Shown here: piece after piece, positions 57,541 through 64,000 of the stretch
How positions within the stretch are numbered: position 1 is the first letter of the stretch
Layout: every line of letters begins with the position of its first letter
Source: G963668655 sp963668655
Lineage (GTDB): Bacteria; Myxococcota_A; SURF-8
DNA length: 64,000 bases
Assembly: GCA_963668655.2 (NCBI GenBank)
Contig: CAXXPQ010000004.1
Coordinates: forward strand, 868,001-932,000
Direction: 5' to 3'
Notes under the pieces: generated by a model
What the model saw: the letters and a program-made list of their open reading frames with translations, nothing else
Database searches by the model: none
Told to the model about the DNA's origin: nothing
Made by a program: the position numbers and the translations under genes

Positions 57541-60500
57541 CTATTCGCCGTCCGGGAATCCACCGCCCGCTTCGCAGCGGACGGAATAGGGATTTTCGGG
57601 ATCGCAGAAGTAGGTTCCCGGCATGCCGTCGTAGGTTTCGCAGGGCTGGCCCACGGGATAGATTTCGTCCACGTCCTCGTCGCAGTCGTTGTCCAGCGCG
57701 TCGCAGCGCTCCACCTGCCCCGCGTATTGACTGCCGCCGATATCCGTGCTGCATATGCGTTTGGAGTCATCCTCCGGATCGCATTCCCAGACGCCGAGGC
57801 CGCACTCGCCGACGCCCTCGCAGGGTTCTCCCACCCCGAAATCCTCGTCGATGCTTCCGTCGCAGTCGTCGTCCACGCCGTTACAACGTTCCGGCGGCGC
57901 TTCGAGCCAGGGCGGGATGTCGCAGATCACCCGCGATCCGTCGCGGGGATGGCACTGCCAGGTTCCCATGCAGCCGCCGATCCAGCAGGGAACGCCCACG
58001 GGGAAATTCTCGTCCGGCTCGCCGTTGCAGTTGTTGTCCAGGCCGTCGCACCGTTCCGGCAGATTCGGATATTCGCTGCCGCCGATGTCCGTGCTGCAAA
58101 TGGCTTCGGTGTTGTCGTAGGGATTGCATTGGAAGACGCCCGAACCGCACTGGCCCACGCCTTCGCAAGGTTCTCCCAGGTTGAAATCCTCGTCCGTGTA
58201 TCCGTCGCAGTCGTTGTCCAGGCCGTCGCAGATTTCCGGAGACGGATCCACGGGCGAGACGCAGTGGATCCACTGCCCGGCGGGCTCCAGGTCGGGAGCA
58301 CAGGTCCAGACGGCGTTCAGGCAGGTGGAATCGGAGACACAGGCTTTTCCCACGCAATCGTCACAGGTCTGCGTCCGGCCGTCATCGGCGACGTAGTTGA
58401 ACGCGCCGTCGTCCGTCTGGCCGTTGCAGTCGTTGTCCACGCCGTCGCAGCGCTCCGGTCCGGCGCGGTCCAGGGAGTTGCAGTACAGCTCGTTTCCCCG
58501 GCACTCCCAGGCGCCGATCCCGCAAGGCATCGGAGCGATGCAGGCGACGCCCGCGTTCTCGTGGTTGTCGGTGATTCCGTCGCAGTCGTTGTCCAGGCCG
58601 TCGCAGATTTCTTCCGTTCCGATGTAGGCGCTGCCGTGGACGCCGGTGGAGCAGGTGCTGCGATAGATGTCCCGGCATTCCATCACGCCGTCCGGGCAGA
58701 CGCCGACGCCTTCGCAGAAGATCCCGATGTCGAAGCCTTCGTCCACGGTTCCGTCGCAGTCGTTGTCGTATCCGTCGCAGATTTCATAGGGAACCTGGGA
58801 TTCGGGCGTCGGACGGTAGCATTCGTAGCAGTCCAGGCCGGGGCCGGGATCCAGATCCACCGTTCCGGGCGGGCAGTCGGAGCCGCTTCCCTTGAAGTAA
58901 AGGGTGCTTGTCGGATTGTCGCAGTCGTTGCTGTGGACGGCCACGGTGGCGTATTGGGTTACGCCCTGGGCCAGGGGGCGGAAACTGAGAAAACAGACGT
59001 ACTCGTCTTCCGGATGATCGTCCCGGTTGCGCAGGCATTCGGGGGCGGGGTCCGGACAGCCCAAAGACCAGCTTTCCATCGGATAGGTGTTGGCAAGATA
59101 AACGCCGTGGACTTTCAGGCAGTCGTTTCCACGGTTCGACAGGCGGATGGGAACCGGATCGGAAAAAGTTTCCACGGGAACGGCGCCGATGTCGTAAGGA
59201 TTCTGAAAGGTTCCGAAGGGTTGGATTTTCAGCTGGCGCGTGATGGCCTTGCCCACGATTCCGACGGTCTGCCGTCCGGCGAGATAGTCGTTGGAGTCGA
59301 TGCGGATGGTTCCGGTGTGGACGCCCGCGCTGGCGTTCGCCTTGAAACGCACCTGGAAACGGGTTTCCTCGCCCGAAGGAAGGCCGGGAATTTGTTCCGG
59401 AGTCAGATCGAAGGCCATGCTGGAGTTTCCGTCCAGTTCGAAACGGTCCACCACCAGGGGAGCCGAACCGACGTTCTTCATTCGGATGACTCGCTCCGGT
59501 TCGATTCCGGGGCATTTCTGTCCGAAATCGATGAGGTAATCGAACGTCTCCTCCTCGGGATCGGTCAGTTCCATGCGCGCGCCGAGGGAAACGGCCAATA
59601 ACGTAATTTCGTGGGACGGCATTTCCGTCTGGTCCGTTTCCACGGTCAGGGTTTCCGTATAGCGTTCCGGTTCGCCCTCCGGAGAAAAGAGCAATCGCAG
59701 ACGCCATTCTTCCCCCGATTCCAGGCGAACGGGCCATTGCTCCGCGTCGGCGGCCTCCAACTGGAAGATATCCGGGGCGGAAACGGCCGCCTCGCGCAGG
59801 ATCAGCGCCCCGCCCCCGTTGTTCTTGAAAGTGATTTCGGCGCCGATGGAATATCCGACCTCCGTGGCTTCGAAGGAGATCTGGCGGGGAGCATAGGACA
59901 GAACGCCCTCCGCGCCGACGCACGTCACCGGGATCTGCCGGACGGGATTTTCCCTGTCGTTGCTCACGATTTCCAGATTGTCCACGAAGACGCCCGCCTG
60001 CCGAGGGCGGCAGGCCAGCAGAAATTCCTCCGTGGATCCGGGAAGAATCGGCTGGTCGATAGCCTCCTCTTCGCCATCGAGAAACAAGGCGGAATTCTCG
60101 CCGTTTTCCCAGCGGATCTCCCGGACGATCACCGGACTTCCACATTCCGGCAGGCTTTTCAGATGGACGCCGACCGTGACCGTGCGGTCCAGACTGACGT
60201 TTCCGAAATCCGCCCGGGGCGGATCCACGGACAGGCAGGGCACCACGCCCCGCCCCGCCAACGGAATGTGAACGGCGGTAAAGGACGGATGCTCCAAACC
60301 CAGAATGTCCGTGGCGTTGTGGGCAAAAGCCAACTCTCCGTAATGATCGGCCCGCTCTTCCGGCGCGTAATATACGAGAATCTGACGAGATTCGCCGGCC
60401 CCCAGGAAAAAGCCCTGGTCGTTCATCCGTCGTCCGTCCTCGAAGGTGAACTCGCCGTCCCCGGAGAGGCGGAAGCGATTGATTTCCACCTTCTCGCCTT

Positions 60501-61200
60501 CAGGCAAGTCCAATGGAAGGCGGAAGTTCACCGCCACGGAGGCTTTGGAACCGTCCGCCTCCACATCGCCGAAATGAAGACTCAGGGGAGACACCTCGAG
60601 GGAAATCGCTTCGGCCGGAAGGTTTCCGAGGAGATCCACCGTCTGGGTTTTGCGATTGGCCGCCGAACTGTTCAGCCGCAGCCGGGCTTCGGCGGCCTCC
60701 GGATCGGAAGGCGTGAAATAAATGGGGATGGCCAGAAGCGCGCCTGCGCTCAACGAAACCGGGAAGGAAAGCTCTTCCGCCTCCACTCGGAAGGCGGCGG
60801 AATGGCTCTGGTATTCCATGTCGATGGCAAGAATCCGCAGGGGTTTCGCACCGTTGTTGAGAATCACGAGATCTTTGCGATGCTCGTTCTCCACGGCCAC
60901 CCGGCCGAAGTCGATTCTGTCCGATTCCAACCACAGACAGGCTTCCTCTTCGCAGATATCCGCGGGAGTCGCTTCGGCGTCGCCGTCCGTCATCCCGTTC
61001 GGATCCACGCAGAAGAAATCCGGCGAACAGATCAGGTCGCCGGGGCAGTCGAAATAGCTCCGGCATTGCGGAGGCGCGCTTTCCCGGTCGTCGTCGCCGA
61101 AATCAGAAGGGGCGGATGAAGATGGGCCGCAGGCCGCCAAAAGACAGAATAAGATGGCGAGAAACCACTCGACTTTCCACTTCGGAAACGATGGATTCAT
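57541..61200 (-). CDS. Large lipoprotein with Hydin/DUF1573-like Ig repeats and MopE-type Cys repeats
   Basis: The 1219-residue protein starts at the ATG at 61200 (GAGGG upstream) with the lipobox 'LLAACGPSSS' near residue 24. About six Ig-like repeats occupy residues 85-760, each with an 'xDFGxV' strand ('RIDFGRVAVENEHRKDLV', 'LHFGDVEADGS', 'ADFGNVSLDRT', 'IDFGQKCPG'), as in the ASH/choice-of-anchor-D family. Residues about 800-1200 hold seven copies of the MopE-type motif ('CDGYDNDCDGTVDE', 'CDGLDNDCDGITDN', 'CNGVDDDCDGSIDE' and others), which in MopE is linked to copper binding, alternating with Cys-rich 'GEPCEGVGECG' units. It is probably an outer-membrane surface protein. The ligand is unknown. 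Confidence 0.9.
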   Translation of the reverse strand: MNPSFPKWKVEWFLAILFCLLAACGPSSSAPSDFGDDDRESAPPQCRSYFDCPGDLICSPDFFCVDPNGMTDGDAEATPADICEEEACLWLESDRIDFGRVAVENEHRKDLVILNNGAKPLRILAIDMEYQSHSAAFRVEAEELSFPVSLSAGALLAIPIYFTPSDPEAAEARLRLNSSAANRKTQTVDLLGNLPAEAISLEVSPLSLHFGDVEADGSKASVAVNFRLPLDLPEGEKVEINRFRLSGDGEFTFEDGRRMNDQGFFLGAGESRQILVYYAPEERADHYGELAFAHNATDILGLEHPSFTAVHIPLAGRGVVPCLSVDPPRADFGNVSLDRTVTVGVHLKSLPECGSPVIVREIRWENGENSALFLDGEEEAIDQPILPGSTEEFLLACRPRQAGVFVDNLEIVSNDRENPVRQIPVTCVGAEGVLSYAPRQISFEATEVGYSIGAEITFKNNGGGALILREAAVSAPDIFQLEAADAEQWPVRLESGEEWRLRLLFSPEGEPERYTETLTVETDQTEMPSHEITLLAVSLGARMELTDPEEETFDYLIDFGQKCPGIEPERVIRMKNVGSAPLVVDRFELDGNSSMAFDLTPEQIPGLPSGEETRFQVRFKANASAGVHTGTIRIDSNDYLAGRQTVGIVGKAITRQLKIQPFGTFQNPYDIGAVPVETFSDPVPIRLSNRGNDCLKVHGVYLANTYPMESWSLGCPDPAPECLRNRDDHPEDEYVCFLSFRPLAQGVTQYATVAVHSNDCDNPTSTLYFKGSGSDCPPGTVDLDPGPGLDCYECYRPTPESQVPYEICDGYDNDCDGTVDEGFDIGIFCEGVGVCPDGVMECRDIYRSTCSTGVHGSAYIGTEEICDGLDNDCDGITDNHENAGVACIAPMPCGIGAWECRGNELYCNSLDRAGPERCDGVDNDCNGQTDDGAFNYVADDGRTQTCDDCVGKACVSDSTCLNAVWTCAPDLEPAGQWIHCVSPVDPSPEICDGLDNDCDGYTDEDFNLGEPCEGVGQCGSGVFQCNPYDNTEAICSTDIGGSEYPNLPERCDGLDNNCNGEPDENFPVGVPCWIGGCMGTWQCHPRDGSRVICDIPPWLEAPPERCNGVDDDCDGSIDEDFGVGEPCEGVGECGLGVWECDPEDDSKRICSTDIGGSQYAGQVERCDALDNDCDEDVDEIYPVGQPCETYDGMPGTYFCDPENPYSVRCEAGGGFPDGE

Positions 61201-61285
61201 GGTTCGGCCCTCGATTTGTCGGCCATCCCGCCGTTTTCCCAAGGAAAACTTGCGGACCGTGGCTTGTCCTTTTGCCGTCTGTTTC

Positions 61286-61313
61286 ATTCTATCATATTTG
61301 AAAGAGGATTCAA
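61286..61313 (-). promoter_or_regulatory. Promoter of the large lipoprotein gene
   Basis: On the minus strand TTGAAT (61313-61308), 16 bases, then TAGAAT (61291-61286), about 85 bases before the ATG. The insertion sequence begins 18 bases upstream of the -35. Confidence 0.5.
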
Positions 61314-61321
61314 GCAGGAAA

Positions 61322-61331
61322 TGAAATTCCG
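61322..61331. repeat. Target-site duplication, left copy (10 bp)
   Basis: TGAAATTCCG directly abuts the left terminal repeat of the insertion sequence and recurs exactly at its right end. Confidence 0.95.
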
Positions 61332-62538
61332 CAGGGTAATTCAGTTCTTGATTTTATGCAGGTTTTGGTTTAAGACACTAGATGTAGTAAGTGTATTATA
61401 CTGGAAATACTACAAATGTGGAGACGATCATGGAGCAGGACGTGTCAAGCTTTTATCTGGAATTGAAAGAACAACTGGAAGAAATTCCCGATCCCCGTCG
61501 GATCAAGGGGCGCCGGTACAAGCTCGTGCCCCTGCTGCTGCTTCTTATCCTGGGCTTTCTGCGGGGGCGTAAAAACGTGAAAGACGTTCTCGAATCCTAC
61601 GCCGAGGACCGGGACATGCTGGATTTTCTCGGGCTCAAGCGCGTTCCCGCTCCCGGCGTCTACACCAATCTGTTTCACAAACTCGACCTGGAATCGGTCA
61701 ATCGGGCGCTGGCAAACGCCGGGCTGTCGCTGCTGTGGCGTCCCCGCCATATCGCCGTGGACGGCAAAACGACCAAAGGAAGCCTCCGCGACGGCCTGTA
61801 TCTTCACGTGGTCAATGCCGCCACGGCCCAGGGAATCCCGCTTTCACAAGTGGTTTCCGAGCCGGCCGGAGGCGAGATCGCGGCGGCGCGGCGGGCGCTT
61901 GAGGGCCTGCCGCTTTCGGGCGCGGTGGTCACGGGAGACGCCATGTTCGCCCAACGGGATCTCTGCCGGGGGATCTCGGAAAAAGGGGGGCCTGGCTCTT
62001 CAAGCTGAAGGAGAACCAGGTCACCCAATACGAGGAGGTGCGACGCTTGATCGAGGCCCGGTCCGCGCCGCCGGACTTCGCGGACAACGATCTGGTGGGC
62101 GACCGGATCGAAACGAGGAGAATATATCTCTTCCCCGAGATGGAAGGCTGGTTCGACTGGCCCTACTTGTCTCAAGGGCTGGCGGTCGAGAAAATCACGG
62201 AGCGCAAGCGCACGGGGAACCCCACGCGCGAGGTGTTTTTCGCCCTGACCAGCCTTCCGAAGACAACGCCGCCGAAAGAACTACTCGCCTGTTTCCGGAA
62301 TCACTGGAGCATCGAAAACAAGGTTCATCACGTTCTTGATTGTTCGATGGGGGAAGATGCCTGCCGGATGCGGGCGGGTTGCGGCGCGGCGGCGACCGGG
62401 GCATTTCGGCGAATCGCCCTGGGGCTGCTTCAGACCATCAAAGGAAATCGCAGCATCCCGTCCATCATGCGCCATCTCGATTCAGGAGGCAGGATTTTAC
62501 GACTTTGCCAGGGAATACCTTAGAACTGAATTGCCCTG
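61332..62538 (+). mobile_element. Complete ISAs1-like insertion sequence (1207 bp)
   Basis: Terminal inverted repeats of 17 bp (CAGGGTAATTCAGTTCT at 61332-61348 and the complement of CAGGGCAATTCAGTTCT at 62522-62538) differ at one base. They are flanked by an exact 10-bp direct repeat, so both ends are intact and the insertion is recent on that evidence. Length, 10-bp duplication and a DDE transposase with 'HWSIENKVHHVLDCSMGED' fit the ISAs1 family. The single transposase gene is broken by a frameshift. Confidence 0.93.
61430..62523 (+). pseudogene. ISAs1-family transposase, frameshifted
   Basis: The first part (61430-62008, ATG with GGAG upstream) encodes 'EQLEEIPDPRRIKGRRYKL' and the catalytic 'HIAVDGKTTKGS' and 'AVVTGDAMFAQRDLC'. 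After the run AAAA-GGGGGG at 61981-61990 the frame ends early, but a -1 shift continues 'AWLFKLKENQVTQYEEVRRL' without a break to 62523. That part contains 'HWSIENKVHHVLDCSMGEDA', the C-terminal ISAs1 signature with the late Glu. Joined, the protein would be about 364 residues, normal for the family. One missing G, a sequencing or assembly error in a homopolymer, or -1 ribosomal slippage could each explain it. Confidence 0.88.
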
Positions 62539-62548
62539 TGAAATTCCG
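62539..62548. repeat. Target-site duplication, right copy (10 bp)
   Basis: TGAAATTCCG follows the right terminal repeat without a gap and equals the left copy at 61322-61331. Confidence 0.95.
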
Positions 62549-62695
62549 GGGGCGACGGGGTGCGATCTAAAATAGTGCTTTTAAGCGGCTCTTTGGTTTG
62601 CCATTTCGAGCACCTCGGGAAAGCGCTCGGTTCCTGCGGCCGATCTGGACGGTCAAGCGGATTGCCAGTCCGACGTAAAATCGGAATCGGTATTC

Positions 62696-62718
62696 GTCGG
62701 GGGAAAAATTCCCCCGAC
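62696..62718 (-). terminator. Hairpin after the protease gene
   Basis: A perfect 10-bp stem (GTCGGGGGAA and TTCCCCCGAC) with a 3-base loop lies 10 bases after the protease stop on the minus strand. No T-run follows the stem, so it may act with a termination factor. Confidence 0.5.
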
Positions 62719-62727
62719 CAAGCCGAC

Positions 62728-64000
62728 TCACCATTTCGGAAGAACGTTCAGTTCGTCTCCCTTGGTGAACATTCCGCAGTTCTTCTTGTATTTGCCCGTG
62801 CAAAGTCCCAGGTCCGAGGGATCCAAGCTACCCACGGTCTCGCCCATGATGCGGATGTCCAGCCCGGAAAGACTCAGCCGCACGGGGTCGGTGGGCCGGC
62901 CGCCCGATTTCTTCAGCCGGAAGTAGCCCTTTTGCTCGAACAACGCCGACAGACTGTCGGGAGCCCAAACCTCCACGCCGTAATCGCCGAAGGGGATGTC
63001 GAAACCGGCCCACTCGCCCTCTCCCAGTTCGTTTTCGCTCACGCGGCGGATGTCCGGATAGGGAAACTCGATGTACATGCGGTTGTTGTCCGTATCCAGC
63101 CGCAACGAGCAGATGAAGTCGTACTCGCCGGAACAGAGACGGATCTCCCCGCCTCCGTAGCTGCCGACGTAATCGTTGTCCCAGATCAGCCGCCCGGACT
63201 TCTCCGTGTCGGCCGTCAGACGGATGGATCCGGTGCGCGCGTCGGTTTCCCGAACGATGCCGCGAACGTACACGTATTCTCCCTCTTCGGCGAGTTCCGC
63301 CCGGAAGTAGGATTCGCCGGGGCCGAAAAGCTTCACGGAGGACCAGTTCAAGTCCTTGTCGTCGTGGGGTTCGGGCAGAACCTCGATTTCCGTCTCGATT
63401 TCGTCGTCGGTGGGTTCGTCCGTGTTTTCGCCGGTGCTTTCGTCGGATTCGTCGATCACGTCCGGCGCGGATTGATCCTCGGCCTCTTCGTTGTTGGGCA
63501 GTTCCTCCGCCTCCCGGAGATCCTCGCGCAAAAGCACGTCCATGGCCACCGGATGATCCAGGTAATACCCGAAGGTCCAACTCTCCACCCAGGCCAGCGT
63601 CATGCAGGAATATCCGTTCACACCCCAGCCGGTTCCCCAGGAATTCTTGATGATGAAGCACAGGCCGCCTTCCTCCGGCATGTCGGGCAGTTTCTTGAAA
63701 CCGACGATCAGGTAGGCGTGTCCCCCGGCGTGGCTGGTATCGCCGCTGTAGTTGGACGCGGCCTTGGTGATGAGGCCGTTGTTACGTTCCCAGTTGGCCG
63801 AAAGCGGACTGGCGAAGGGAATGGGAAGCCCGGTTTCCATCAGCTTTTTGACGATCGCCTCCGGCTCCCGGACGTACTCGATCTGCCTGACCTGAAGCGC
63901 GCCCGTGTCGCAACTGTCCAAAAGCGGCGTTTGCAGGTCGGTCTTCCCCGGGCTGGAATGGTACGGACAGTCCGTTTCCAGGGCGATATCCGGCCCCGAG
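62728..64000 (-). CDS. Papain-like (C1A) cysteine protease with C-terminal domains, 5' end outside window
   Basis: The frame is open to the window edge, so the N-terminus and catalytic Cys are not visible. From the edge it reads 'ETDCPYHSSPGKTDLQT', then the C1A core: 'EPEAIVKKLMETGLPIPFA', the catalytic His in 'SHAGGHAYLIVGF' and Asn in 'FIIKNSWGTGWGVNGYSC'. An acidic Glu/Asp/Thr linker of about 60 residues follows, then beta-rich domains with two 'LC(S/T)GxYxxxC' repeats ('IRLCSGEYDFICSL', 'LGLCTGKYKKNCGMF'), probably disulfide-bonded. This suggests a secreted or surface protease. A start at 63921 would be a TTG inside the core and is rejected. Confidence 0.9.
   Translation of the reverse strand, partial: SGPDIALETDCPYHSSPGKTDLQTPLLDSCDTGALQVRQIEYVREPEAIVKKLMETGLPIPFASPLSANWERNNGLITKAASNYSGDTSHAGGHAYLIVGFKKLPDMPEEGGLCFIIKNSWGTGWGVNGYSCMTLAWVESWTFGYYLDHPVAMDVLLREDLREAEELPNNEEAEDQSAPDVIDESDESTGENTDEPTDDEIETEIEVLPEPHDDKDLNWSSVKLFGPGESYFRAELAEEGEYVYVRGIVRETDARTGSIRLTADTEKSGRLIWDNDYVGSYGGGEIRLCSGEYDFICSLRLDTDNNRMYIEFPYPDIRRVSENELGEGEWAGFDIPFGDYGVEVWAPDSLSALFEQKGYFRLKKSGGRPTDPVRLSLSGLDIRIMGETVGSLDPSDLGLCTGKYKKNCGMFTKGDELNVLPKW

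Noticed and set aside
57454..59601. 715-residue plus-strand frame opposite the MopE-type repeats
   Set aside because: Its repetitive look merely mirrors the CDGxDNDCDG repeats on the other strand.

Overview
The window looks like the chromosome of a Gram-negative bacterium of deltaproteobacterial or myxobacterial grade. It encodes LpxC (lipid A), several lipoboxes and a possible outer-membrane barrel. It also carries families that are common in Myxococcota and Desulfobacterota-like genomes: PEGA repeats, an FHA/sigma54 activator, MopE-type CDGxDNDCDG repeats with Hydin-like Ig domains, large PAS hybrid kinases, and SelD. The taxon is an inference from gene content. I saw no rRNA, tRNA or CRISPR array.

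Layout. 1-3932 (+): end of a PEGA protein, a TPR/beta-barrel protein and an FHA-GAF-sigma54 activator. 3973-10498 (+): a strong promoter, two lipoproteins combining AMMECR1-like and alpha/alpha-toroid-like regions, an EpmA-type lysyl-tRNA synthetase homologue and holB. 10671-13319 (+): a palindromic operator candidate, a DUF6788-like protein, and an ABC ATPase and permease with a huge His-rich insert. 13487-15070 (+): a YeiH-type transporter and a small membrane protein. 15088-18586 (-): znuA-znuC-znuB-selD. 18745-26019 (-): a housekeeping run yebC-ruvC-ruvA-ruvB-lpxC-purB-thiE-thiL-fmdB. 26280-29483 (-): a cytoplasmic chemoreceptor and an anchored protein of unknown function.

30255-44541 (+) is a 14-gene accessory biosynthetic island, with several genes joined by 4-base overlaps. 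It encodes an acyl carrier protein, a ketoreductase-like SDR, two left-handed beta-helix acyltransferases, a B12-binding-type radical SAM enzyme, an FkbH-like HAD-IIIC enzyme, a beta-propeller protein, a phosphopantetheinyl transferase, a TPR glycosyltransferase, a DegT aminotransferase, a sugar epimerase, a Gfo/Idh dehydrogenase, a FemAB/GNAT-like transferase and a methyltransferase. Read together they suggest a nucleotide amino sugar decorated with a carrier-protein-bound small acyl group (possibly glyceryl) and passed to a glycosyl acceptor. No polymerase or flippase is present. This is the best candidate for an undescribed system. A perfect 50-bp tandem duplication lies across one of its gene junctions.

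44605-55890: an AraC-like regulator, a VOC protein, thrS, a 1197-residue hybrid kinase beside an 844-residue PAS kinase, a cyclase-family hydrolase and a PlsC-like acyltransferase. 55891-57439: a mostly non-coding stretch with a MITE-like palindromic element, then a ribbon-helix-helix gene whose near-consensus promoter is overlapped by three TAACTT half-sites spaced 10 bp apart, then a small membrane protein. 57541-64000: a 1219-residue MopE/Hydin-type lipoprotein, a complete ISAs1-like insertion sequence (17-bp terminal repeats, exact 10-bp target duplication, frameshifted transposase) and the C-terminal part of a papain-like protease running off the window.

All family assignments come from reading motifs by eye. 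No database search was run.
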